A stretch of 64,000 bases of DNA from Pterobdella sp. o SKG-2022. Its lineage: Eukaryota > Annelida > Clitellata > Hirudinida > Piscicolidae. The stretch is taken from positions 1,771,281-1,835,280 of the forward strand of contig OZ038322.1 of the NCBI GenBank assembly GCA_964035795.1, given 5' to 3'. Positions 11,621 through 24,339 of this stretch are shown in pieces. Position numbers and translations under genes: made by a program. Position 1 is the first letter of the stretch. The number at the start of each line of letters is the position of its first letter. Below the pieces are notes generated by a model. That model ran no database searches and was not told the DNA's origin. It saw only the letters and a program-made list of their open reading frames with translations.

Positions 11621-11628
11621 TATAAAAG
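11621..11628 (+). promoter_or_regulatory. Candidate TATA box of the LDL-A repeat gene
   Basis: TATAAAAG is followed by a plausible 5' untranslated exon (about 11650-11718) with donor aact|gtgagt at 11719 and an acceptor gacgtcag ending at 11824, two bases before the signal-peptide ATG at 11827. The arrangement is consistent but unproven. Confidence 0.45.
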
Positions 11629-11826
11629 CATGCTTGGTTGAAAATTCGAATTGTTTTAACATAGGTTTTGTAGGCTTATCAGTAAATACTTGAAGAACTG
11701 AGCTTAAATTGAATAACTGTGAGTTTTGATGAATCTAGAAGTTTGATAAGAATAATTATAATAAATATAACAGTTTGAAAACACAATGCAAACTACACCT
11801 CAACTGTAATCTTCGTGACGTCAGTG

Positions 11827-13599
11827 ATGTTTTTTCTTACCTTCTTCCTCCTGTCCCTTCTGCTGCCCTCAGCCCACCCTGCTGGTCGCATTTTAATCAA
11901 CTTCTTACATCAATTGCATTTTTAAAAGATTTAGTTTATAACGATTTCTCGTTGAACAGAATAAAAATACTATTTATAAATAAGTTTAGGATATTCCATT
12001 TCTTGGCTGGTCTCTGTTTATTGCCACGACTATGGTACAGACTTTAAGATTGAAAGAATTGTTAATCTCGATGTTTTGAAATTATGGCCATAAAAGACTT
12101 TTATGAGAAAAGAAGTGTAAGCAATTGAAGCCCATAAAAGACTATATATATATGCTTTGATCCACTCGTCAGGTATATAACCCTTCTTTGTTATGGGGCA
12201 TGGTCTTGGAGTCCTTACAAACACTCGCTGACGTTTATGGTCTTCGATGAAATTAGTTTCACCATAGAGTACCAACAAAACATACAAATTTTCATGCATT
12301 AATCACATCCATAAATAAATATATGTTAGCACAGTAACAGATCATATCACGTAAAATATATGAATTCACACAACAATATATAAACAAACACACAGAATGC
12401 AGTAGTAGGCAATGGGAATGCAGGGACGGGCTGTTTTGTGTGTCAGTGAAGTGGGTGTGTGACGGCCACATCGACTGCTATGATTTCTCAGACGAACTCA
12501 ATTGCCCAGGTGCTGCTTGCAAACAACATTTATATTTGAACTAACCAAATATTGGGTTAACAATAAGTTATATAATGTTGAATTGAAACAGTAATAATAT
12601 TTTTAGATCAACTATAGCTCATAACACAGGCAGTCTATTTCGACGCTAGAGGGCGTTTTCATGTTTCAAAAATTCGAAGTCTTCAATGATCCAAACATAA
12701 TTCCCTGTCGGATTGGTGGAAGTGTTTTTTAACTGTCGGAGTGACATAAATTCTACAATCAGTCATTAAAAAGGAACATTTGAACAAATTGTCCAGGAAT
12801 ATCTTTGTACTCGTTTGGAAGCTGAAGATTATGCAGCTAGTTCAAAGTTAAGTAGGAAATTATGAGTTCTGTTCCTACATAGCACCTGAAAATAGAAAGA
12901 TTTTTTATTTGTTGCATCTTCTGAAAATGTTTCATGTTTTCATACACTAAAAAAATACAACTCAATATTTTCCATGTAGTTTCAAATCAAGTTTTATAAA
13001 AGAGCAAAACTGACCAAAAACTGAAGCCACAAAATCATTGATATTCATAATCATATAAGCTTGAAGTTTCATGTTATAAGAACTAATGCCATAAATACAA
13101 TGAAATCAAAAGATAATCTCTAGGAGCAGTTAAGTCACCTTCAAATGGAAGAGTATATAGATATGTTTCAACGCATCTCATGCTTCTGTTTTGAAAAGTC
13201 TTTGATGAAAAAGTCATTCTTTAAGATTCCTATTTGGATTTTAAATTGGAAACATCCCAAAAATGTAAGAGCTCAACGGAATCAGGGACAACCAGGGTGC
13301 TTCTCTTGATTGTCAAATAGTGAAAGTTTTGACAAATTTATTGAAACTGGAAATATACATTCATGTTATTGGTTCGTATAGCTCAGCTGGTAGAGCATCA
13401 GACTAATTATCTAAAGTTACCGAGTTCGATCCCACGTGAGTCGAAAATTAGAACCTGTTCCACAGTGTGTTTTCATTACATTAAATTTCTAGCAAATGCT
13501 TTGGTTTATAAGGAAAAGCGCTTTATAAATGTCGCATTACATCACATTAAATTTTGTATTGACATTCCAGGTAAAAATTCTAGTCCTAAAACTACAACA

Positions 13600-13640
<41 letters not shown>

Positions 13641-16600
13641 AACAACTACTACTACTACTACTACCACTACTACTACAACAACTACTACTTCTCCCACAAC
13701 AACAACAACGACTTCTAGAAGATCAACAATAGTAGCACCGAAAACTGAGTCTCTGCAAAACAGAGGCTTCGACTGCACAAAAGCTGACGTTTTTATTTGC
13801 TTCAGTAGTTACAACAACAACAACAAAGTTCAATGCGTGCCTCTTCACTTCCGCTGTGACGGTATGGTCGATTGTGCTGATGGTAGTGACGAGACAGCAT
13901 GTTCCAATCGTAAGTTGATTGTGAATTCCATTTGTTCATATTTCGTTACATCTTAATATTTGTTATTTTGAATTTTTTGCTGAAAGCAAATTGTTTTTTC
14001 TAGTGTGTGCTGCCGAAAATGAAGTCAAGTGCTCTAAAAACCGACAAACTTGTGTGGTTGTTTCAAAGTACTGCAGAGGTTTTGACGTTTGCAACAAGAC
14101 TTACTTGAATGCTGAGTACTGCTCCGATGTGATGAGCAACCACGTTCCAATCCATACCACTACCCGTCGACCCTCGCCCAAAAGTGCACCAAAAAATATT
14201 TGTTTCAATGAAACATTAAAGAGAATATAAATATGTAAATATTCAAAAAAACTCCAGCATATTAAAATAAAGATTATAAAGTAAGTTGAACATTCAGATT
14301 GTGACTTCGGTGAGATGAAGTGCTTAAATGGAAGGTGTGTGCCGTTGAGAGGCAGGTGTGACCAAGTGGATGATTGCTGGGACAACACGGATGAACTGAA
14401 CTGCACTGGTAAGCATCGCCTTAACTCCTTTTTTTAAAATTTATTTACCATTTCTATGATATGTATAAGTGTTGAAAGCTTTGTTTAAAAAACATGACAA
14501 CAAAGTGGTTTCGTTTGAATAATATTTCTATTTGAAATCTTTTCAAATTCACTGACCTGGAAGCAGAAATAGAAGAGACTACATTAGTAGACTGGAATGA
14601 ACAACGCGGAGATACTTAAAATAGCTGTAGCTTGCAGATCTTGACAAACTATTTGAGGGTAAAGACGTGTGGCAGATGTATACCTTGGTGTTGTGAATGC
14701 CAGATGGTGATGAGCTCATGATTCACTCGAAAGCTTCAACTAAATTTTGACAACTTTTCAACGGTGTTTATCAACATGCACTCAGAAATTTGTAGTGTAA
14801 ATGAGTTCAAATGCGGCAGTGGTGGTTGTGTGGGTGTGTGGTTGTCATGTAATGGCGTGCAGGATTGTGAGGATGGCTCTGATGAAAAAGATTGTACTGA
14901 AGGTGAGTTTTTTGTTCACACTCATTTATTCACTTTCGCTCCCTTTCACCATCATTTCATCTATCTACCTATCGATCCATTTATATATCTGACTACTCAT
15001 ATATCCATACATCTACCCGTCTGTTATTTGCGTTTTTCATCATCAAACATCCCTTATATATCCATTAATTCATCGGTCTTTCTATTTAAATTTTCATGTC
15101 TAGCCATCTATCGGGAAAAATTTTCATTCACATATTCATCCAACATCACCTCCACACATCCATCTAACAACACTTCCACACATCCATCTAACAACACCTC
15201 CACACATCCATCTAAAAACACTTCCACACATCCATCTAACAGCACTTCCACACATCCATCTAACAACAGAATTATTTATTCATATGTTTTCATTTACGAA
15301 ATCATTAATTTCACTATTCTTCAACTCATCAGAACAGAATTTTCAGCCATTGGTCGAACTTACCAGGAAGAAACTGTACTGGCTGACCAAAAGAAGTGCA
15401 TTTCTTTTTATAAAATTGAACAAGAATTTAATAAAGTATTAATTTCGTTAACTTGATTCAAGTTGTGTATAAGAGTATCTAGCATAATAATTTGCACATT
15501 ATGACCAATCTTGACGATTCCACAGCCACATGCACACGTGACGAGTTTGCATGCTCAGACGACAGCTGTCTGCCACTGGTATGGAGGTGTGATGGAGTGA
15601 CTGACTGCAAAGACAACTCTGATGAAGAAAATTGTTCTCACATTGCTCGTGTGTTCTTCAGTATCATTTCATATATTATTCCAATATTTGTGTCTATATA
15701 ATACTTAGAAATAATCAAAAAAATAATACTTCTTCAAAACACATCCAAAAACACACAAACACACACAGTCTGTTCAGCATCGAATCGTGATGTGTTCAAG
15801 TGCCAGAACTCCAGATGCATCAACCCCAGTCTAAAGTGCGACAACATCGATCACTGTAAAGACCTCTCCGACGAAATCGCTTGTGGTCTGTATTTTCACT
15901 TCACTCTTCTTATTCACTTGATTATTAGCAAATATTTTATAATACTAACGACAACGATAGTTCTCATGTTTGTGTTATTATACTGTTATGAGGGTGCATT
16001 GAAATGAAGTTGAAAACGACCATAAATTCTTCAGAATGTGGCAGTGGCAAAAGTGAAATGAAATGCAAATCATACCACTGTTTGGGAGCCACCAAGTGGT
16101 GTGATGGCTCAATAGACTGCCAAGACGGCAGTGACGAGGACTTCTGCAGTGGGTTTTAGTGTGTGCTTTTGTGCATATGTGTTGTGTAAGGGGTTTCATG
16201 TATACCAGAAAACAAACAGTGGTAAAAATATATTTAAAACTAAAAAAACTCCGTAGTGAGAACTCACATGACCTGTTTATAAGTTTAAATTCAAATAAAT
16301 TATGATCGGCATATTTTTGATTGGGGACGCAATTGCGTTTTAAATAGCTTTTTGAAAATACTTTGTGTTGAGTTCAATAAAATTGAAATAATAACAAAAA
16401 AACACTTAAAAACAGCCGCGAAAAGTTGCCCAGAAGGCCTCTTTCGATGCCAGCCCCTCAACAAATGCCTGCCTAACTGGTACAAATGTAATCATCATAT
16501 CGACTGTTCTGACCACTCTGACGAAGCTTATTGTGGTATGTGTTTAAGTGTAGTCTTTCAAGGCTTCCATACCATTATCTTCAATTATTTCCAAATATCA

Positions 16601-17281
16601 AAGCGTATTCAGAATTTTCTTTCCATATTTCCCTGTTGATTTTGCAGAATGTCTCATAGATGAAGGGTTTGTATGTTCGAACGGTGAGAGATGCTTGGAG
16701 TACGGAAGGTTTTGTGATGGTGTAAAGGACTGCAGAGACGGCTCTGACGAAGTTTCTTCTTGTGCTCAAGGTGTGTTTTGACGTTCACCTGAACTTTCGT
16801 AGTTTTTTATGCAAGTGAACAAGTCTCAACTAGTTACCCTAGCTCGTTCGAAACGCCAACAAAACTTCAATTACTTTTGTCACATACAAGATGCGTGAAT
16901 TATTTTGAGCACATTTTTACTGACGTCATTTTGAACAACTTCAAATCTATAATTTATATTTTCCATCAAATTATTTTCAAAAAGCTTTTTAATGAAAATA
17001 TTCAATAAGGAAAGTATGTTCTCGTTAAAAAGTTATTTCAAACGATGCAGTTGCGCCACATTTCATGAGCAGCACCATAGTTACCTTTCTAAATGCATGA
17101 CCACCATTCAAATTGACACATTTCTATCAAATTCTTTTGAGCAGTTTGTGCTCCGAACTTGTTCCGATGTAATGGCAAAAGGGGACTCAGATGCATCCAC
17201 CCGAGAAACAGATGTGATGGGGTAATGGACTGTAAAGATGGCGAAGATGAAGAGAACTGCAAAGGATTTGAGAGACATTAG
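11827..17281 (+). CDS. Secreted protein with about eleven LDL-receptor class A repeats and a poly-Thr region
   Basis: Twelve coding exons: 11827-11884, 12396-12509, 13571-13909, 14004-14183 (donor uncertain), 14298-14408, 14786-14902, 15526-15648, 15769-15885, 16035-16148, 16416-16535, 16648-16770, 17145-17281. Every intron is phase 1. Exon 1 is a signal peptide ([20 protein letters not shown]). Each later exon carries one six-cysteine LDL-A module; most end in the calcium-binding D-x-SDE motif (for example [33 protein letters not shown]). Exon 3 places a run of about 35 threonines before its module, likely an O-glycosylated mucin-like stalk. The exon-4 module is degenerate, lacking SDE. The protein ends GFERH with no EGF, propeller or transmembrane part, so it appears secreted rather than a lipoprotein receptor. 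Ligand unknown. AATAAA at 17539-17544 may end the transcript. Confidence 0.85.
12040..12299 (-). other. Coding-like minus-strand stretch inside intron 1 of the LDL-A gene
   Basis: A minus-strand open stretch contains [19 protein letters not shown] and PDEWIKAY, which looks more protein-like than background. There is no splice context and no family I recognise. Possibly a relic of an inserted element. Confidence 0.25.
13371..13545 (+). mobile_element. tRNA-derived SINE, copy 1
   Basis: A tRNA-like head starts at 13371 with an A box (tagctcagctgg, 13379-13390) and a B box (gagttcgatcc, 13422-13432). The anticodon stem is mismatched, so it is not a functional tRNA. The head resembles tRNA-Lys but with an altered loop. 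It is followed by a body ending ggaaaagcgctttataaatg. A related copy lies at about 24850-24985. It sits inside intron 2 of the LDL-A gene, ending just before the exon-3 acceptor. Confidence 0.7.
13587..13712 (+). repeat. ACT/ACA trinucleotide repeat coding for a Thr tract
   Basis: An interrupted act/aca repeat within exon 3 of the LDL-A gene codes for about 40 threonines broken by one Ser-Pro. The opposite-strand and shifted readings (poly-Val, poly-Leu) are shadows. Length is likely to vary between individuals. Confidence 0.85.
14266..14271 (+). terminator. Possible internal polyadenylation signal after LDL-A exon 4
   Basis: If the exon-4 donor is not used, the frame runs to a TAA at 14228-14230 and AATAAA follows 36 nt later. 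This could give a short isoform with only three LDL-A modules. It lies only 27 nt before the next exon. Confidence 0.3.
15151..15269 (+). repeat. 24-bp minisatellite, five units, in frame with LDL-A exon 6
   Basis: Five units of 24 bp (starting tccacacatccatctaacaa) lie in intron 6. In the frame of exon 6 they encode STHPSNNT repeats, each with an N-x-T sequon. The frame stays open from exon 6 to 15456. The surrounding intron is pyrimidine-rich, which by itself lowers the stop-codon rate. Confidence 0.75.
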
Positions 17282-17544
17282 AGTTGGCAACTTCTGTCGG
17301 ATCTGCAGCATTCAGGGCATAGGCAGCAAGCTTTTTTGAAGTCTATTTTTGGATTCCTGGTATATTTTTTTTGTTTAGATTTTTTGATTTACAAAAATAT
17401 AATTTTAATAGGACTTGCTAAAGTATATTTTAAAAACTTTTGAGAAAAGTACTAAAGACGGTGTAGATGGAGTAACAAGTTCATTTCATAGGAAATCTTT
17501 CACTCTAGGTGAAACATTATTTCTTTAAAAGCAGTATGAATAAA

Positions 17545-18478
17545 TTGAAATGGTGAAACATTGTGATAGTTAGGTGACAGCAATTCAGCTACTGTGATAT
17601 TTTTAATGTGACAACTTTAACTTTTAGTAATTTTGGTCTTTTTTGAAACCTTCCATATATTATTTATTGAATTCTGCATATCCTCTTTTAAACGTTCTGA
17701 CATAAAAAAATTTTTAAAAATAAAAAAAGTTTTGTTTAAAATTGAAACTACTCGAAAATAAAAACATGTCTTACAAAAAATCGAAACAAAGGTTCCGTCA
17801 TGATGCTGTTTTGGCGGAGTTTTGCAACCCAACTTCGTCTGCATGTGCTTTGCACAACATTCGCCAGTAATAAGAATACTTATATAACTAAATGATTGCA
17901 AAAACCCCACAAAACAACAAATGTTGGTGGAAGGGGTGCGCTGAGATGTAGCTTGTGATGAAATGTACCAAAACAAATTATAGCCCAGCTAATCTGAATT
18001 AAATTAACTGAAATAACATATAAAGATAAATTAGGTTGAGTTTAATAAATTTAGTTGCTTCATTCTTTGTAGGGTGCAACGGAGAATTTGAAACCCTGAA
18101 GGATCGTCCATCTAGCTCCAGACTTTGTGCATATTCAAAAATTAAAAAAAAAGTTTTAAATTATAGAATATGATTGATTTGTTATGAATTAAATTTTTCA
18201 AATAAATTATTTAATTGAGTTGACTTTTAAAAGCTTTTTTAATTCGTAGTCTAATTGTTATGGTTATTGCGAAATATTTCGCCACACTATAAAAAGTTTT
18301 TTATTATATATATATATATATATATATAATAAAATTAAGTTTTTGTAAAGTTAATTAATTATTTCGTTAAATCGTTGATCATTTAAGTAAAAAACACTTG
18401 CTTTTTTTCAAGTCGCACTTGAAAATCCTAAGATAGTATTCCTTTTTAGATAATTATTTATAATTTTTTTGTTATAAA
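17545..18478. other. Intergenic region between the LDL-A gene and RIOK3
   Basis: No gene supported. A minus-strand open stretch near 17617-17976 has no family resemblance. A (TA)n microsatellite lies at about 18305-18330. Confidence 0.45.
18305..18330. repeat. (TA)n microsatellite
   Basis: Uninterrupted TA dinucleotides, about 12 copies, 150 nt upstream of the RIOK3 start codon. Confidence 0.9.
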
Positions 18479-21400
18479 ATGGCAAAAATGGGAGTGTGGG
18501 GAGGTTGGGAAAAGACTACCCAGACATGTCGTCTGCAAGAAGTTATGAGTGAACAATTGGCCAATCAAATTGAAGAAAGGTATTTTTTTAAATTTTTAAA
18601 AAAAGTCTCTATTCGTTTTCATTAAAATTATTATACACACAAATGCAGTGAGTTACAAAAGGCTTTAGATGAAAGCATGTTGAACTTGAATGCAAATTCT
18701 CAAACAAGTGAAGATGCCAACAAAAAAAATGGACAAAGCAACTTTGAACAGGATATAGCATTGGATAGTTTGGAAAATGAGACTTGGAATGATTTTCTCA
18801 TAGCCCAAATGATGCAGGCAGACATGTTGGCAGAAGCTGAGGAAAAAGAATGGAAGATTATGGAAGCTAAAAATGGAAATTCTAAAGGTTCAATGGTATC
18901 ATTTGTGCATATTCTCTTAAAATATTTCATTAAGCTTTGTTTTTTTTTACTTGATTGAAACTATAATATTATTTTTTATAAAATACTGAGATAATAAACT
19001 GATTTTGTTTAAATTTCTAACTGAATAATTGTAAGGATTACTTCATGAAAATATTTTAATTAAATGTACCATTCGTTTGAAAGGAAGGCCAACAGGATTA
19101 CAACCATTATTTTGAAGAATCAATTCTTAATATTTAGTTGATCAATTTTAAAATTTTACACATGTTAATATGGAACATTTATTGTTCAAAATAAATGACC
19201 TCACAGTGAAGTTGTTGAAAGAGAGGATGTACTTTCATGATGATGAGGAAGATGAAGAAGAGGATGACTTCAATCATGAGCTTGATGGTGATTTCAAAAA
19301 CAACCCTGAAAGTAAGTTGGTGTGGTGTACTTCATAATGAGCTACCAGGGGCTCTAGCATGTCACACACAACTCTTCCTATTTACTTTCAGCAGACATTC
19401 TTGTGGCTCTTTGACACATTAATTAATTTGTTCAGCTTTTATAACTCTCAAACACTTGTCTTTCATCAAATATACTATCTTCATCAGGTCTTTCTTGGCA
19501 ATTCAACACCAATCATTCAACACAGTTTTTCAAATCTTCACAACTTGTCAATTCAGATATTCCAAACATTCTCAATTACTTTTGAAATCTTGAAGACCAA
19601 TCTATTTAATCAACATTCACTTATGAAAAAGTCAACTCAGTTCTTGAATCTGAAAGCAGCTCAAACCATGATCCTATTTAAATTGCCTCATGAAAAATAA
19701 TTTTTTGATTCTAAATCTGTTGATTAATACTCTCAGAGCCATCTGAGTTGTTTTCTTTCATCAATAGTTACCCCCCATTCGCACCACAATGGACCCCCTC
19801 CAAGACCAGCTAGGGTGGGTCATGCGCCACTCTGTCTCTTTTAGTTTTTTGTATTGTGACATACATCAAATTTTCAGATCCTTCTATGTAACTAAAACAT
19901 TATAGAGCAACCATATCCCAACCTTTTGTTGTTATAAGCTGCACACCACCTGCAACTTCTTCAACTCAACCTTTTAGGCTTCCTTGTATTATAGGTCAGT
20001 GTAGCTTTATTGTCCTTTCTGGGCTGCCACCTTCTTCTTACATCAGTCTTTCATCAAGGTTTTCTTAAAATTTTCATGTCCACTAAGAGATGTTTTTCTT
20101 TTATTTTTTGGAACTTAATTCATGAAAAAAATGCCACACTAAAATACCAAACTAAACTGAAGGTCATAAATAACATTCGTTATGCTCTTTATGCTATATA
20201 TATCTGTACAAATTGTTGTTTTAAGCTGTTTCGTAGGTCCTTATAAAATACTTTATTTAACTTTATTAACTAATTTTTTTTGGTCTAGTTTCCTATGGTG
20301 ACAACTAATATTTCACTTGATTGCACTTGTTTCCTATTTGATGTGAAAGTGATGTATTTTCAGATTGATTTTGTTGTGGTCTTGATGATACCCTTCTTGA
20401 ACATGGCGTGCAGGCAAGGTTGGTGACAGAAGGGGGTGCTCGGGGAGAGTGACCAAACATAACATGCTCGTGTCTTCCAGGAGAAATGCCTCTCGCATGG
20501 AGAAGGTTTTTTTAATTTGTATAATTAATGAACTGCTTTCAATAACATTTGCGTCACTCCTAGCTGCCTCCGACTCTGGCCACAGGGAACAGCAGGTCTT
20601 TTGATTTGAGACTCAACAACACTGTATACAACGGACTCAAGGTTTGACGTTTGTTCACACTTAGTTTAACATACTACCTACTAATTATGTACAATCATAA
20701 TTGTATTTTTAACGTTTGATAATCTGTTTACATACATAGCATTTCATATTGTGAAGAATTTTAAAAACCTATAGCATACAACATGATAAATATCGAGAAT
20801 AAGAGGAATGCATATAAATGAGTGCTCATATATGACACATGCAAAACTGGTGTTGATCAGGTGGCGTCGATCCAGGAAAGCAAGAGGGCCCACAGGCACC
20901 ACGAGAAGAAGGAGCATGCCACAAAAGTGACCTCCATATATTTCGCATTTATTCTCCTATTTGTTGACTTTGAGTTTGGTGATGATGATACAACAATAAT
21001 AAACTAGTTCTATATTTTTGCGCTTCTGCATCGAACCTAGTTTAAAAATGTGCGCCTTACAAATTAATTATTACTAATAGCATAATAATAATAACATAAA
21101 AAAAATTGTTTAGTCAGTGGCAATGGATGACGCGACAAAGGTGTCGTTGATGAAGTTGATAGGAACTGGGTTGGTTGCTCAGGTGGGTGGTTTGGTGGCT
21201 TTGGGCAAGGAGGCGGCAGTCTTTAGTGCTTTGGGGGGCGCCAGTGCGGAGTTTTTAGTGCCTTCAGAGGTCGCAATCAAAATCTTCCGCAAGTTTTCTG
21301 CCTTCAAAACAAAGTTTGTTACTTTTTTTAATGCGGTCATTTGACGATGAAATTATGTTTTCAGTAGCATAATTTCTTAATAATTGTTTTAGATAGAGTT

Positions 21401-23731
21401 GTGTCTTAAGGCAAAGTGTCCCACAGAGGTGAGTACATGAGGGAAGACATAAAAATGAAGAGAGGCCATGCGAGCAAACTGATGAAGGAGTGGGTGGAGA
21501 AGGAGGAGCAAAACCTCAGAAGGTCTCAGGAAGCAGATCTTATATTGATGATTTTATTTACCCTGTTTAATGTGCTTTGCATTGATTATGAACCTGCAGT
21601 TTCAATTCAATGCTCGCAAAACTAATCAGAATGAACAAGCACGGGATTGCATGTCCCCAGCCAATCACAAGAAAGAACAATATGTTGGTGATGACGTTCA
21701 TTGGTCGAGATCAAGTGCCCGCTCCTAGACTCAAGGACGCCAACCTGCCAGAGGAGGAAATGAAAGAGGCGTATGAACAAACCGTCAAAGTTGGACTTTC
21801 TTTCATATTTATTATTATTTTTTTGTCATTTTTTAGATTTATATGAGTATTTATATGGTTGTTTTGTATACATTTATAAGCATAACTAAATGCCCAAACA
21901 GATAATGGTGGACATGTACAACAAGTGCAACTTAGTGCATAGTGACCTCAGTCAATACAATCTACTGTGGTTTGAGGGCGTCGTTTATGTGATTGACGTG
22001 GCTCAGGCTGTTTTTTCATCCCACCCCAAAGCTCTTGAATACCTAATGAGAGACTGCATAAACGTGATTGAGGTTGGTGCGTCTACGTTATTTTGACCAC
22101 ATGCAACTTTTCATTGCCACAGTTTTCAATTATTTTTTACTAACTGTTTTCATGGACTGTCCAAACATCTAACATTTATTCATAAATATATTTACCAAGA
22201 CTTTGTATTTAAACTTTTCTTCAAGGTTTAAAAAATGACGTATAAAATATGTGCAGTTCTTCCAGCCAGCGACCACGTGGCAGGAGTTGTTTGGGAAGGT
22301 GACTGGCATCTGCATGCACTCAGACAGGCTCGAGTTTGCTGCCAAGGTTGTCCCACCAAACTTCATTCCTACGTTTTGTGTCATTTAAATTTAAATTTAG
22401 ATATTGGTATTTTGGTGTGAATTTTTGTTGACTATAGTCAATATGAGCTTCTCACCTAACCGAAGTTTGAGACTTGATGATTATGCAGTGATTAAGCGAT
22501 CTGTAACTACTTTCATTGAATGACGCGTAATTCATTCAACTCCGAATGATTGGCTTCCATTCAACCTGCGATACCACCTACGTACATAGATGAAGTTTCT
22601 TGCAGACAAGACTCACCATGAATCAGGTGATCGCCTGTAAATTGGTGAAAGTTATGTTTCAATAACTTCCAACTCAGAGATGAAAAAGTAAGTAGCAAGA
22701 AACCGTGCAATAACAGAACTTTCGAGAAGAGTTGGGTCTGGTTTTTGAGGAAGTTTGTGTGACCAAGTGATTAGGGAAGGCAGTCTTTTTACCTAGGTAG
22801 GGAGAAATCAGGGAAGACAGTCTTTACCTAGGTAGGGAGAAATCATTCAAAATAAATAAAGTATAATAATGAAGTTCGTTTATTGGAGTTGTGAGATTTT
22901 GTTCTGAGTCTCCTGCTTTTCACCATTGTTCTTAAAGAATTATCTAGAATAGTCCACAAAAATTTTATCTTGAGTATGGAAAGAAATATCTAGACAATTC
23001 AGAAGCAGGCTTGTAGGGAAGTTGCTGAGTGCAGGTGACATTAATTTCAACTTTCGTTTGACAATAAATCAATTTAATCCTATCGTAACATCGTCGTTGT
23101 TTTTGCAAAACATTATTTCTAAAAAAATTAATGTTTATGTAAATTTGTGATAAATTAGAAATTTGAAAAATTCATTCCTAAAATATTTTGTCTAATATTT
23201 GTTATTAAAAACAAAGCTTTTCAAAACTGCATAGTTATATCATCAGGTTTGTGATGATGTGACCACCAAGGCTATTAGACCAGTGTTTTCATGTTGGAAT
23301 AGAAGTGAAAAATAATATCAAAGTGCTTCTAATTTATTCAGAAGTTCTCAGTACTTTTTTTACTATTTTTTCACTCCAACTCGAATTTTTAAAAAATCTG
23401 GTCTGCCCTTGCTCATGCAAATTTTCAACTTCTCATACTTCATCAAATTCGAGAATTTTAAAATATCGTTAAAAAACGCAACAGTTTAAACAGTTCAATT
23501 TTTCTATTTAGGTACCTTGTTGATGTTACTTTTAAAACTATAGTACTCTAAATTCTTATTTCTTTTTTATTTTTGCCATAATATGACGAGCGTCAGAGTC
23601 AACATTGCAACGGATGACAGTTGCAGGTGATGGCCCAGGACAAGGAGGCGCTCAAGAGTAAAGTGGCTGACGTCAATTTTGAACACCTTTTCAATTTGTG
23701 TTCCATTCAGCAATCGGATGCCAATGAGTGA
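18479..23731 (+). CDS. RIOK3: Serine/threonine-protein kinase RIO3
   Basis: Twelve exons: 18479-18579, 18649-18887, 19207-19311, 20414-20505, 20564-20641, 20861-20926, 21114-21313, 21427-21522, 21630-21789, 21902-22072, 22257-22346, 23627-23731, giving 500 residues (human RIOK3 is 519). The N-terminus has the family's VMSEQLA motif, then a region like DSSEDEVDW (here DDEEDEEEDDF). Next comes the KHNMLV...SRRNASRME segment, then HEKKEHAT, which is diagnostic of RIO3. The kinase domain has the ATP-binding Lys in VAIKIF, the GRDQVPAPRLK block, the catalytic Asp in HSDLSQYN and the metal-binding Asp in IDV. RIO3 proteins act in the cytoplasm in 40S subunit maturation and innate signalling. The nucleotide-binding loop is atypical: ALGKEA in place of the usual STGKES. 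AATAAA lies at 23849-23854. Introns 3 and 11 (over 1 kb each) hold repeat debris. Confidence 0.93.
22766..22846 (+). repeat. Tandem duplication of about 36 bp in RIOK3 intron 11
   Basis: The unit around cctaggtagggagaaatca occurs twice in a row, differing by a short indel and one base. No function is apparent. Confidence 0.75.
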
Positions 23732-23848
23732 TGTTGTGTTTGTTTTGGTGGTTATTTGGTCATTATGTTATTATTTTGGTGACCTTATTGTATTTTTTGA
23801 ATTTTTTAAACGAAAAATAGCAATCATAAATAATTTCTTGGTGAATCA

Positions 23849-23854
23849 AATAAA
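23849..23854 (+). terminator. Polyadenylation signal for RIOK3
   Basis: AATAAA lies about 118 nt after the RIOK3 stop codon. Confidence 0.5.
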
Positions 23855-24339
23855 CGAGTGTAAAAATACTTTTTATTTGTTAACTTACTCGAAATTATAA
23901 GCTTCATAAACATCTATCATCTCGTGCTTCTTGATCGTAACAAATCGTCATTGATGTTACCTCACGACATCGAAGTCATTCTGTCTACTGCAACTTGGCA
24001 TCTAATAGTGCCACTTATCTCACAAAATATGAAAGTTTTTAACACATGCGTTGCCCTCTCATTGATCCAATGGCAGATGCTATAGAAGAATTAATATACC
24101 TTCTGAAATTTCATATCTCCCCTCACTTTTTGTTTAGGCCTTATAGTTAAGCTATACATTTCAAAAAATTATAACTCAATTTGTTGAAGTTTTTAAAAAA
24201 GAATAATTCATAAGTTCAAAGTTGTTGTACAAAATTTAAGATTATTTCATGTTTTAAAACTGAATCCCTAACAAAAAAACAACGAATATTTTTATAGTGG
24301 TAGTTCAAGTTTTCAAGATTGTTTTGAAATATATATTTA

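Noticed and set aside
13371..13443. A tRNA gene
   Set aside because: A and B boxes are present but the anticodon and acceptor stems are mismatched, and the sequence continues into a body shared with 24850-24985, so it is a SINE.
13529..13778. Poly-Leu (+) and poly-Val (-) open frames
   Set aside because: They are other-frame readings of the ACT repeat inside the LDL-A exon.
19237..20246. Open frames within RIOK3 intron 3
   Set aside because: They either overlap exon 3 in another frame or are AT/TC-rich intron sequence without homology.
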